Shown: in pieces, positions 1 to 8,655 of the stretch
Position numbering within the stretch: position 1 is the first letter of the stretch
Layout: each line of letters begins with the position of its first letter
Source: Bin52 sp965243345
GTDB taxonomy: Bacteria > Pseudomonadota > Alphaproteobacteria > Thalassobaculales > Thalassobaculaceae
DNA: 64,000 nt
Direction of reading: 5' to 3'
Assembly: GCA_965243345.1 (NCBI GenBank)
Contig: CBDEUR010000003.1
Span: 2,170,001-2,234,000, forward strand
Translations under genes and position numbers: made by a program
The notes under the pieces: model-generated
What the model saw: only the letters and a program-made list of their open reading frames with translations
Told to the model about the DNA's origin: nothing
Database searches by the model: none

Positions 1-1061
1 GCGTCCACCAGTTGCTTCAGCATCCGCTCGCGTCCGCCAGGTACCTTGCCGCGAAACACCTCGCCGTCCTTCTGTTGCATCAGCAACGTGGCGTCACGCA
101 TCTCCAGAGGCGTGAAGGTCTCGTGCAGGCGGCGCATGATCTTGCGCGACAGCACGCTGATCCGCGGCCACGGCACAGGTCCCTGGCTGTAGAACCCGAT
201 CAGGTCGCGGACCCAGTCTTCACCTGCACGCGCCGTCGCTGTGCAGAGCCTCGCGCCGGTAACGCTATGCCACAGTTCCAGCAGCTTCACATAATGCGGG
301 TTGTCGTGCGGCTCGGTGCTCCAGTAGAGCATTCCGTGCGCTGCGGGCCAGCCCAGCACATTGAGCATGCCCGTCGCCACGCCGCACGCCAATTGACGGT
401 TCTCGAGCCGGGAAAGATCGAACACGGTCTGCAACTTGTCGGCGTCAAAGGCGCAAAAGCCGCAGCGAACCGAACACCCCACGGCCAGCTCCACCGCATG
501 GCAGGGATGATCCAGGCTCCAACCGAAATAACCCAGTTCGTTCCGGACCGCCGCCACTCGGCGGGCCCGCCAGGCAGTGTATTCGGGGCTGAGCGTCGGT
601 TTGGAACTCGCCACAAGCTTTTGGGCGAGAGTCATCCGGTCGAGGCGGTGACGCCAAAAAAGGGAGAGTCGCAGCACGGGATACGGCGCCAAGGCGGCGT
701 GAAAGTCGGACGGCAGGTCCTCGAAGCTGTCGCAAGTCGCCACCAGCGAGGGCAAGCTGTCCAACAGGTTCGGCTGCAACCACAGCAGCTCCATCTCTTC
801 CGGCTCGAAGGTCACTCCGATGTCCTTGAGCATCCGGCGCTGCTCGTCGGTGAACTTTCCTCCCTGCTCTATCGCCTGACGGAAGTCGCTGTCGCCCAGG
901 TAGCACTCGAAGAAACGCTTGGCTTCGGCCACCAGGCGGACCTCGTTGGGGCTGAGGCCTGCAAATGTATCGACATAGCGATGGCGGAGCCGCATTACCC
1001 TTGCGTCTGAGGCTGCGTCCATCGACCCGCCGGTCGCACTAGAAAAGGCGTCGGCTTCCAT
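1..1061 (-). CDS. Radical SAM RiPP maturase (partial, runs off the window)
   Basis: Reading the minus strand from the ATG at 1059-1061 gives 353 codons without a stop to the window edge, so the gene is cut at its C-terminal side. Residues 196-203 read CSVRCGFC, the CX3CX2C motif that binds the radical SAM [4Fe-4S] cluster, followed by AFDADK; an STEP stretch near 248-251 sits where SAM-binding GGE-type motifs lie. An N-terminal helical part of about 180 residues precedes the cluster. An AGGAG box lies 8 nt before the ATG. It starts 51 bp after a Nif11-type precursor gene on the same strand, so it most likely modifies that peptide. Radical SAM enzymes paired with Nif11 leaders are known; which chemistry this one performs (epimerisation, cross-linking, splicing) cannot be read from the visible part. 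Confidence 0.87.
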   Translation of the reverse strand, partial: MEADAFSSATGGSMDAASDARVMRLRHRYVDTFAGLSPNEVRLVAEAKRFFECYLGDSDFRQAIEQGGKFTDEQRRMLKDIGVTFEPEEMELLWLQPNLLDSLPSLVATCDSFEDLPSDFHAALAPYPVLRLSLFWRHRLDRMTLAQKLVASSKPTLSPEYTAWRARRVAAVRNELGYFGWSLDHPCHAVELAVGCSVRCGFCAFDADKLQTVFDLSRLENRQLACGVATGMLNVLGWPAAHGMLYWSTEPHDNPHYVKLLELWHSVTGARLCTATARAGEDWVRDLIGFYSQGPVPWPRISVLSRKIMRRLHETFTPLEMRDATLLMQQKDGEVFRGKVPGGRERMLKQLVD

Positions 1062-1112
1062 GTTCTCGACTCCTACTGGAAAGGTTCCGGGGACCCGATT
1101 CCGTAGATCCCC

Positions 1113-1487
1113 CTACCAGCCGCCGCCGCCGGCACCCGTGGCCACGCCCACGGCCGTGCTCGTCGCAGCTCCCGCTCCGGCAGCTCCGACGGCGGCTCCG
1201 GCGGCAACACCGCCGACGACTCCGGCGACAACGATCGCTGTGGTAGTGCAGACGCCGCCCGCGATCATTTCCAGCTCGTCTTCGCTGAGGTCGGAAAGGT
1301 CATCCTCCGCATCGACCACTTCCCTGCGGAAAGCGGCCATATCAATCAGGGTCCAGTCCAGGCCCAGGCTCTCGGCATGCCGCATATGCTCGTCGACATC
1401 CATCATCCCGATCGACTTCGCCTTCTCGCGCAGTTCCGGTTCGTTGGCACAGCGCATCGCGTATTCTTTGAGGTTCGCTAAACTCAT
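1113..1487 (-). CDS. Nif11-type RiPP precursor peptide
   Basis: 124 residues starting MSLANLKEYA at the ATG 1485-1487; an upstream in-frame extension is possible but the MSL start matches Nif11 leaders. The leader has the family features: PELREK near residue 17, an AESLGLDW stretch near 38-45, an acidic LSEDELEMIAGG end, and a Gly-Gly at 77-78 that marks leader cleavage. The predicted core (79-124) begins VCTTTAIVV, is almost wholly Gly, Ala, Val and Thr, has one Cys (80) and ends GAGGGGW. It has no Tyr, Ser is a single residue, and there are no charged residues. It lies between tldE and the radical SAM gene in one direction. Nothing else in the core identifies a known product class. Confidence 0.9.
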   Translation of the reverse strand: MSLANLKEYAMRCANEPELREKAKSIGMMDVDEHMRHAESLGLDWTLIDMAAFRREVVDAEDDLSDLSEDELEMIAGGVCTTTAIVVAGVVGGVAAGAAVGAAGAGAATSTAVGVATGAGGGGW

Positions 1488-1744
1488 GCCACCAGTCCCC
1501 ACTTCCTGTGTCGAAGTCGTTAATAATCGTAGATATCTGCCCAAAAAACAGTAATAAGCGACAATCCCGCTCAACAATAATGTGCAGTTTGCGTATGTCT
1601 TTGGATACTGCCAATAGAATCTTGATCAACTACAAACATTCTTGCAGGCCCTGCTCCGGCGGACGGCCCCGGAACATTCCGCCCGACGGGCAGCTGGCGT
1701 GACACCGACGCCCCGGCTGCGCCGGACCGGGAACCGCCGGCCGC
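1488..1744. promoter_or_regulatory. AT-rich leader region before the precursor gene
   Basis: The 257 bp between tldE and the precursor gene have no credible ORF. Positions about 1505-1640 are clearly more AT-rich than their surroundings, as expected for a separate promoter that would let the precursor be made in excess over its enzymes. I could not fix a convincing -35/-10 pair. Confidence 0.35.
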
Positions 1745-3052
1745 TCAGGGAGGCGAGATCGTGACCCCGGAAGCGGCCATGTAGGGCGCGCTGCCTGCAC
1801 CGAAGTGGACGGCCTCCCTCGACAAGCCGCGCACGTTCATCATCAACTCCTGTAGATTGCCTCTCACCATTGTTTCGATGAGCGGATACCGGATCCGGCC
1901 GTCTTCCACATAGAACGAATTCTTCGCGACACCGCTGAAGTCCAGGTTGCGAGCAGGAGCGCCGCCTGAAAACCGGCCGAGCACGATTCCACGTTCGGTC
2001 TCGCGGATCAGGTCGGCAGCGCTCCGTTCGCCGGGCGGCACGACCAGGTTGTATGCCCCCGCATTCTGGGTCCTGCCCAGCTTTCGGGAGCAAAAGAAGT
2101 CGATCAGGAAGTCTTGGAGCACGCCGTCGCGAATCACGTCCACATTGCAGGTCGGGACGCCGCAGTCATCGAAATCCGAGCCTTCGGGAATGCGGGGATC
2201 GGCGGGCCGGTTGAGCAAACCGAATCCGGAGTTCGCGATCCGCTCCCCTGCCCGGTCCGCATAGGGTGTGAGCCCCCCCATCAGCGCATATCCATTCAGG
2301 CTGCCGGCCAGCACCGCCGCAAGGTAGGCGGTGCAATTCGGAGTGGCGATCACGTCACCGGTGAACTTGCTGGCCACGGGCCTCGGGTCGAAGGACCGCA
2401 TCGTGTCGCCAATGAGAGCCTCCGCCCCGCCTGCGTCGATCAGCCGTTCGAAAGGTTCGCATGCGCTGCTGCCCGTAGCATTGAACGAGGTCGAGCGAAT
2501 TCCGTCCTTGCCTCCGAACGTGATCCAGAAGCGGTAGATCGCCCGGCGCTCCTGCCGATGCGTTCCGGCCGAGTTGGCGAACGACCGGCAGCGATCCTCG
2601 AAACTGTAGTTCGCATGACGAATGCGAACCGGCGGAAAACGCTTGCGCACATCTTCGAGCAAACGCCGCAACGCGTCGATCATCCCGTCGCGGTCCGGGA
2701 AGTCCGGACCGCGACGGGAGGGAGGAGCCCACCCGACCGCGGCAACCCCGTAGGCGGGGTCCGGCCGCGATGCTCCTGCGGAGTCGAGAGCGTGCCGAAT
2801 CGCCGCGTTGATCGCAGTTTCGTCGCGACCGGTAAGCGCCGCGGAGCCCCGGCGGCCGTTTCGAAAGACCGTGAGCACTGCAGTGTCGTCGCGGTTGGTG
2901 GCGGCCAGCTTGATGCCGGTCGTGTCCGCATCGAGTTCGAATCTCAGGAGTGACACGTGGCCGGCCTGCACCTCGTCGGCGCCGGCCCGTATCGCCCGCT
3001 CGACGAGCGCAGCCGCAAAATCCGCGCCGTCCGCATCGGCAAGGAGCCCCAC
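1745..3052 (-). CDS. TldE/PmbA-like protease partner subunit
   Basis: 435 residues from a GTG start, with a GGGAGGA box 9 nt upstream inside the end of tldD; only 3 bp separate the genes, so they are translated together. The sequence fits the PmbA/TldE family: an N-terminal AGADEVQ-type alpha/beta part, a central TPNCTAYLAAVL region, and a C-terminal part with SGFGLLN, FSGVAKNSFYVEDG and GNLQELM-type stretches. It lacks the HExxxH metal motif, as TldE should; in the known E. coli pair TldD carries the active site and TldE is the inactive partner. That pair processes microcin B17 precursor and CcdA. Placed next to a Nif11 precursor, this copy most likely helps trim the modified peptide. Confidence 0.82.
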   Translation of the reverse strand: MGLLADADGADFAAALVERAIRAGADEVQAGHVSLLRFELDADTTGIKLAATNRDDTAVLTVFRNGRRGSAALTGRDETAINAAIRHALDSAGASRPDPAYGVAAVGWAPPSRRGPDFPDRDGMIDALRRLLEDVRKRFPPVRIRHANYSFEDRCRSFANSAGTHRQERRAIYRFWITFGGKDGIRSTSFNATGSSACEPFERLIDAGGAEALIGDTMRSFDPRPVASKFTGDVIATPNCTAYLAAVLAGSLNGYALMGGLTPYADRAGERIANSGFGLLNRPADPRIPEGSDFDDCGVPTCNVDVIRDGVLQDFLIDFFCSRKLGRTQNAGAYNLVVPPGERSAADLIRETERGIVLGRFSGGAPARNLDFSGVAKNSFYVEDGRIRYPLIETMVRGNLQELMMNVRGLSREAVHFGAGSAPYMAASGVTISPP

Positions 3053-3055
3053 AGC

Positions 3056-4432
3056 CTATCGTCCTCCCACGTGCAGTCGGCACTTGATGGCCGGCCCGCC
3101 CATGCCGACCTCGATGAGCTGCTTCTTGTCGCACATCCCGCCGCGCGACCACGTGAAATCGTCACTGACGTGGGTAACGGTCCTGAGCATGTCGAATGCG
3201 ACCCCTGAAATCGTCGTGTCACGGATTGCGCGGCCCAGACGCCCGTTCCGGATTTCATAGCCCAGCGCCACGCCGAACATGAACTCGCCGTTGGCATCGG
3301 CCTGGCCGTTGGTGGAGCGTTTGAGATAGTAGCCACGGTCGATGGCGCCGATCATGTCGTCCAGCCGGTCTGTTCCACGCTGGATCGCCGTGTTGCGCAT
3401 CCGGACCAGCGGCTCATCGCTGAAGGCGTTGGCGCGGGCGTTCCCGGTTGGTTCGACTCCGAACGCGCGCGCGGTCTCCCTGTTGTGCAGGAAACTCCTG
3501 AGAACGCCGTTCTCGATGATTGTTACGTCGCGGCACGGGGTCCCTTCGTCGTCCACATGGATCGCGAAGCTCGCCTCGCCATCCGGCCCGCGGCCTCCAT
3601 GGTCAACCAGGGTGACCTTCTCGGACGCAACCCGGTGCCCCAGATTGTCGCCCGCGACAGAACCGCAGAGCACAAGGTCTGCCTCGCAGGTATGTCCGAC
3701 AGCTTCGTGGGCGAGGATTCCGGAGATATCAGGATCGAGAACCACGTCGTGCGTACCTGCGTCGCAATATGTTCCGTCGGCCTTCTCCCGCAGTTCCTCG
3801 TAAAGCCGGTCGATCTCCGCGAATATCCAGTCGATGCTCCGGAACCGGTCTTCGAAGTCGCCAAAGCCTCCATATATCCGGTGGAGATCAACCACGCCGT
3901 CATTGGCCTGCAACACGAGACGCAGCGCCACGTTGCAACGAGGCACATAGGAGCGGGTGGCGGCGCCGGCGGACGTAGCCAGCGTTTTCTCGACGCCGAC
4001 GTGGGAAAGGCCGATATCCACATTCAGGAGTCCGGGATAGACCCGGCTCACATAGGCGTCTATTTCCGCAACGACCGCCATGCGATCGGCTGCAGTCGCT
4101 TTCCCTCTTGCTGTCTTGTGGTCGAATTCTCCGTGTCCTGCTCCGGCATGCGGTAACCTGTTGTCCTGCGACCCACCGTACCGGACCAGTTCGGCATTTT
4201 CCGCCGCTTCGGCAATAGTGCTCTCGATGATCGCGTCACTGTCACCTACCCGAGATGCGAACCCGAATGCACCGCCCTGATGGCACCGGGCGGAGACGCC
4301 GCGTCTTTCCAGTTGCATGTTCTCGACAAGAACACCCTTTCTCATCACAAGTCGGGTGTACAGGTTGGACTGAAAACGAAGTTCGGTGTGGCATCCGCGG
4401 TTTCCGACATGCTTCAGGAGAATGTCAAGCAT
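3056..4432 (-). CDS. TldD-like zinc metalloprotease
   Basis: 458 residues from an ATG at 4430-4432. Residues 242-247 are HEAVGH, the HExxxH zinc motif of TldD, in the context LAHEAVGHTCEAD; family features DNLG, FLHNRETA, GNARA and the C-terminal GVAFDML part follow. Length matches TldD (about 450-480). TldD/TldE heterodimers thread unfolded peptides and degrade or trim them; in E. coli they mature microcin B17. The two genes are adjacent to a RiPP precursor and radical SAM enzyme, so a role as leader or core trimming protease is inferred. It may instead be a general housekeeping pair, but the location argues for a dedicated copy. Confidence 0.88.
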   Translation of the reverse strand: MLDILLKHVGNRGCHTELRFQSNLYTRLVMRKGVLVENMQLERRGVSARCHQGGAFGFASRVGDSDAIIESTIAEAAENAELVRYGGSQDNRLPHAGAGHGEFDHKTARGKATAADRMAVVAEIDAYVSRVYPGLLNVDIGLSHVGVEKTLATSAGAATRSYVPRCNVALRLVLQANDGVVDLHRIYGGFGDFEDRFRSIDWIFAEIDRLYEELREKADGTYCDAGTHDVVLDPDISGILAHEAVGHTCEADLVLCGSVAGDNLGHRVASEKVTLVDHGGRGPDGEASFAIHVDDEGTPCRDVTIIENGVLRSFLHNRETARAFGVEPTGNARANAFSDEPLVRMRNTAIQRGTDRLDDMIGAIDRGYYLKRSTNGQADANGEFMFGVALGYEIRNGRLGRAIRDTTISGVAFDMLRTVTHVSDDFTWSRGGMCDKKQLIEVGMGGPAIKCRLHVGGR

Positions 4433-4607
4433 CGGGACTTCTCACAGCGGAACGGTTGCGGCCGGACGTAGCCGGGGCTGCCGGCTGACCTGGCCGTACT
4501 TCCGGATACCGCGAGCGAATGTCGCAGGGGCGCATTCCAAGGCACGGCAGCAGCAGGATTCGCGGGCCACTTCCAGCATTTCGAATTCGAACACTCTGCC
4601 CATCGAT

Positions 4608-7301
4608 TTAGAACCTGTCGATCAAGAGGCCAAATTGCCTGGCGCGCCGCACCGCATCGGCCTTGGTATGGACGCCCAACTTGGCAAATATCTTCCGGAC
4701 ATGATAGCGTACGCCGAAAGGACTCAGTCCAAGAACACGGGCGATTTGTTTGTCTTGGTGGGTTTCAATATACTCCAGTATCTGCAATTCGCGCTGGCTC
4801 ATTATCGGATACTCGGACTTGTCGATGGGACGCATTGCAGCCAGGATCTGCTGTGCCATCTCCCTCATTGGGGAATCCGACACCGAATTGACATACGCTT
4901 CCACGACCGGCCTGTTGACTTCGTGGTCCCGGACCATTGCCCAGGCGTACGCAGTTTCTTCAAATAGACGCAAATACTCCCGGAACCGACTGACCGCCGC
5001 CGCATTCTCGCCCGCACAGTGCTCCAGCACCATCCACAGCGCCAAAGCGCGCATGTGGGTCCGCCTGAGACTTCGCGCCGCAGCCAATGCGCAAAGTTCC
5101 TCCGCAAACTCCCGTCCTTCGTCAAAGCTTCCCCGCACGGTCATCAAACGCAGGCGCGCGCACGAGAGCGCCTCCATTTCCCTCCAGGTCTGGCTGGCCA
5201 GGTCCAGACAGTCCCCGGTCTTGGCAGGAAGCCTACACGATACCCACTCCCGTTCGACTTCTCCGACCTCGGCCTCGCCTACCTGTGCGGCTTTCGCAAG
5301 CAACGATACGCGAAGCGCGGAAACATGCCGTTCCAGCGCCGACAGCCCGGCACTACGGAAGAATGCCCGCAGGTCGTTGGCTGCAGCCAGTGCCCGGACC
5401 ACACCCTCGTGTCTAACATTCAGGTCAATCATGATCCCGATTCCTGCCGCGATGGCAGCCCCTGACTTTGTGAGTGTCGGGAGCGCCTTCAGCGGCTGGA
5501 ACAGTTGTGGCCGAGGTGCAAGTCGATCGCACTCCAGCGCAAGTTCTTCCAGGAGAATCTTTGCCGTTGCAGCAGGAAGCCTTTCGAAACCACTCAATTT
5601 CCGAGCCGTCTGCCTGGCGCAGGTGTAGTGCCACCCAGCGTCCTTTACCCGTCCTCGTGCCATGGCAATTTGACCGTCTTCCAGGTCGATCAAGCTTCTC
5701 TGATACGCATTTACGGTCAAATTGTCTCGTGCCAGCAGCAGGCTGGCCGCCGCCATATCAAACTGCGCCACCAGTTGACTTCCAGCACCAAACTGTAGCT
5801 GCAGGTCACCGGATATCAATGGGTCGAGATTTTGCAGTCCCTCAAACCCGGAGGTATTGAAACCAAATGTCTGGAGCCACTCTTCGTTGATCGATCCAAC
5901 CCCGTATCGAGCCATTTCAGTGCGCACGATATATTCTTCGACAGAAAGCCCAACGCCGTCTTCACCCCCGTCGTCAATACGCGCCTGTATAGAGGCGGCG
6001 GCGGCAGCAAAGCTCTTCCTTGCGTCCTCCAGGTCTCCTGTAAGCGTCAGCACCAGGCAGCGACAAAGCTCCAGCCGGGGACGATCTGAAACAATCTCTT
6101 CGTTCAGTAACCTGCCAGCGGCAATAAACTCATTGATGCCCTGTTTCACTCGCATGCCTATCCCACCGGCGTATTCGAGGATGTTTCCGGCCAGGACTGT
6201 ATCCCCTGCTTCTTTAGCATGGTGCATGGCCATCACTGTTTCACCGCGATGCATCAGGGCTATCGCAATGCGCAGATTGACCTCCTTGAACCGTTCCGGG
6301 GACTCACGAAATTGTCGCCTGATGCAGTGCGCTCGAATGAGTGGATTTAATTGCCACCTGCCCGCGGTCTCGTCAGGGACAGGGTCCAGCAAGCCATGCA
6401 ACGCGGGTACCGTGTCGATGCAACGTATTAAGTCGACACCGAGCACCTCAGTGGCAAGATCGGCATCGATCCATTCGAACAGTCCGATATCGAATAGAAA
6501 GTCGCGATTGTTCTCATTGAATCGTCTGAAAACATGAGAATCTATCCAGTTTGCAACGAAGTCATTATTTTCGGCCACGTTTTCCAGATTGGTATTCTTC
6601 TTGTTCGTTTGGTAGATCCGGACAGCAATAGGCCATCCGGACGTTTCGGACAGGATTTTGTTCAACTCTTGCCGGGATGTACCTGGGTCGAGGAAGTTCT
6701 CGATTTCCGCTTCAGAAAATCGCAGATCATTAGCTTCGATCACCGAGGCGTGACCTTCGAGAAAAACTCCACCAAGGTCCAAACCGGGAGGAAGTTCGCG
6801 ACATGTCATGGCCAGATGGAGATTGGTGGGTCCAAAGCGTAACAAGAACTCCAGCAAACTGACTGACTCTGCGTTGATCAGGCGGTCTACATCATCGAGC
6901 GCCAACAGAAAGGGACCGTCGAGTTTCCGTACAGCATCAACCAGTCGCGCAGTCTCGCTCTTGCCCGTGTCGCAGTTGTCGTCTGAATTTGTGGTTTCGT
7001 ACTGATCCAGACCCACAATGCGGCAGGCTAAGGCGATGTAGTCTTCCAAAGTCTCGGGTTCGTCCTGCGCATCCAGCGATATCCAGACAGTCGGGACACC
7101 GGCCTCTACGAGGTCACGGCAGCATTCAGCCAGGAGGGTCGTCTTGCCGAACCCGGCAGGCGCTTTCAGAATCGTCAGGCGTTTGCGGATAGGAAAGGCT
7201 CTTTCTACGAGAGCTGGACGACGGACATGCTCAATCACCGGCTCGGGGATCGTGATTTTCCGTGGCGACAACCCTCCGACAGAAGTCCTGATAGCGGCCA
7301 C
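4608..7301 (-). CDS. MalT-type LuxR ATP-binding transcriptional activator
   Basis: 897 residues from a GTG at 7299-7301 with a GGAGG box upstream. The N-terminal NTPase has a Walker A motif APAGFGKTTLL (47-57) and a Walker B stretch LLALDDVDRL near 131-141. A long helical, TPR-like middle follows, and the last 65 residues form a LuxR helix-turn-helix (SQRELQILEYIETH, then LGLSPFGVRYHVRKIFAKLG). This is the STAND/LAL architecture of MalT and AcoK, in which an inducer and ATP trigger oligomerisation and DNA binding. It lies 175 bp upstream of tldD on the same strand, so it probably controls the RiPP genes. The inducer cannot be predicted. Its base composition looks less GC-rich than the core genes. 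Confidence 0.88.
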   Translation of the reverse strand: MAAIRTSVGGLSPRKITIPEPVIEHVRRPALVERAFPIRKRLTILKAPAGFGKTTLLAECCRDLVEAGVPTVWISLDAQDEPETLEDYIALACRIVGLDQYETTNSDDNCDTGKSETARLVDAVRKLDGPFLLALDDVDRLINAESVSLLEFLLRFGPTNLHLAMTCRELPPGLDLGGVFLEGHASVIEANDLRFSEAEIENFLDPGTSRQELNKILSETSGWPIAVRIYQTNKKNTNLENVAENNDFVANWIDSHVFRRFNENNRDFLFDIGLFEWIDADLATEVLGVDLIRCIDTVPALHGLLDPVPDETAGRWQLNPLIRAHCIRRQFRESPERFKEVNLRIAIALMHRGETVMAMHHAKEAGDTVLAGNILEYAGGIGMRVKQGINEFIAAGRLLNEEIVSDRPRLELCRCLVLTLTGDLEDARKSFAAAAASIQARIDDGGEDGVGLSVEEYIVRTEMARYGVGSINEEWLQTFGFNTSGFEGLQNLDPLISGDLQLQFGAGSQLVAQFDMAAASLLLARDNLTVNAYQRSLIDLEDGQIAMARGRVKDAGWHYTCARQTARKLSGFERLPAATAKILLEELALECDRLAPRPQLFQPLKALPTLTKSGAAIAAGIGIMIDLNVRHEGVVRALAAANDLRAFFRSAGLSALERHVSALRVSLLAKAAQVGEAEVGEVEREWVSCRLPAKTGDCLDLASQTWREMEALSCARLRLMTVRGSFDEGREFAEELCALAAARSLRRTHMRALALWMVLEHCAGENAAAVSRFREYLRLFEETAYAWAMVRDHEVNRPVVEAYVNSVSDSPMREMAQQILAAMRPIDKSEYPIMSQRELQILEYIETHQDKQIARVLGLSPFGVRYHVRKIFAKLGVHTKADAVRRARQFGLLIDRF

Positions 7302-7770
7302 TGACTCTCATCTCCTCCCGTTTTGTTCCGTCCAGATAGCTTCGGCCGGCCCCTGACCGGCATTGCGCTCTGGCACGTGCGTGGGATGGCCGCACAGAAC
7401 AACGAGGACAGGACTAAACTGAGCCACACGAACAAGGGCGGGCTCTTGCCCGGCGTGAAGCACGCAGTCCTTGCCCTTGAGGACACTCGCGCGACCGGAG
7501 AAACCCGCTGCGGCGCCTGGCAGCGAAACCGGCAACCCGACAGGCTGGTGTCTGACGATGGTCATGGCGTCTGGACCGTCGATCCGGGACGATCGAGCCG
7601 GCGCGGCTGCAGGCGCAGAGGCCGGCTCCTGCGTTTCCAAGGTTCGCGGAAAGCGGAGTAGAAGAAGTCTGCAAGAGGAACGGGGAGCAGCCCCCCGGCG
7701 GCCCATGGCGTCAGCCGCTCGGCAGGAATGCGGTGGGTGTCGGAGAGCATCGCCAGGACGGCGGACGCAA

Positions 7771-7871
7771 CTCGGCTCTCGGCTCTCGGCTCTCGGCTCT
7801 CGGCTCTCGGCTCTCGGCTCTCGGCTCTCGGCTCTCGGCTCTCGGCTCTCGGCTCTCGGCTCTCGGCTCTC
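7771..7871. repeat. Tandem heptanucleotide repeat CTCGGCT, about 14 copies
   Basis: The unit CTCGGCT repeats without interruption from 7771 to 7868 (14 copies) and then breaks after CTC. In translation it yields meaningless ESREPRA repeats on the minus strand. Because the unit is not a multiple of three, copy number changes would shift any reading frame across it. It lies about 470 bp upstream of the LuxR-type regulator start. Confidence 0.97.
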
Positions 7872-8169
7872 CAAGCATCACGTGTCCCCAGGCGCTCGAC
7901 GCGGCGGCATTGCGGACACCGGATGCGTGGTCACGGCCACCCGTCCCGGTGCCGCGAACGGGCGCTTCGCCCCGTCTGCCATTCCGATCCCGATGTCGCC
8001 GAAGTTCATTCGCTCACCCTTCGCGACGGTGAACGCTAAGGTGTACGGAACCCTTCCGGATGACAGGGTATCCCGGTACAAGTCCCTGTAAATCCTCCCA
8101 TCTGGGAGGTATCGGGAATCCATCAGGATGCCGATGATGGCGGCGGGAGGAGTGTAAGGCCGGGTGCAG

Positions 8170-8655
8170 TCAGCGTCGCAGCAACGCGTCCATCGCCGGA
8201 ATCTGTTGCATCAGTTCGACCTGCCTGGTTGCGTCCAGCTTCCTGCAGGCCTGCATGCTCAGCCAGCGCACGTGGTCTCTCGACCACGGGGATGCACCAG
8301 ACAGCCGCCGTCGGGCAGTACATATGACACGGCGCATTCCCGCGTCATGGGGTAGCAGAGGCGGCAGAGTTCGCACACGGCTTCCGGTCGGCTCACACCG
8401 CGATACAGGTATTGGGTGTACTGGATGCGATCGGCACCGAGGTGACAATCGCCAACTGCCAGGCAGCTGTCTCCGATAGCACAGACTTCCTCAACCATGC
8501 CCATGGCGGTGGGCCAGCTTGCGTCCTGGAGGACGGCCTCATACAGCTGCGGACACCATCGTTCAAGAACGCTGCCGGTTTCACGCTGCCGCCCCGGCGA
8601 AGTGTCCCTCCCGATCTGAGCCGCAAACCGGATCGCTGAAGACCGATGCCGTTAC
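8170..8655 (-). pseudogene. Decayed Cys-rich ORF, function unknown
   Basis: On the minus strand one frame is open from about 8655 to 8259 and has protein-like composition (LERWCPQLYEAVLQDASW, then EAVCELCRLCYPMTRECAV). It stops shortly after a GGCLVHP stretch. A second frame picks up at about that point (RDHVRWLSMQACRKLDATRQ) and ends at 8170. A single frameshift near 8265-8285 would join them into one protein of about 155 residues. I do not recognise the family; the Cys pattern suggests metal binding. It could also be chance open frames. Confidence 0.35.

Noticed and set aside
12..1010. A 332-codon plus-strand ORF
   Set aside because: Composition is arginine/histidine/glutamine-rich and unlike a folded protein; the opposite strand encodes a radical SAM enzyme with an intact cluster motif in the same stretch.
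1113..1254. A splicease-type (tyramine excision) product for the Nif11 core
   Set aside because: The core has no Tyr, which that reaction needs.
7771..7871. CRISPR array
   Set aside because: The repeat unit is 7 bp with no spacers and no cas genes are present anywhere in the window.
7308..7874. A 188-codon ORF with ESREPRA repeats
   Set aside because: The repeats are only the translation of the CTCGGCT heptamer array and the remainder has no protein character.
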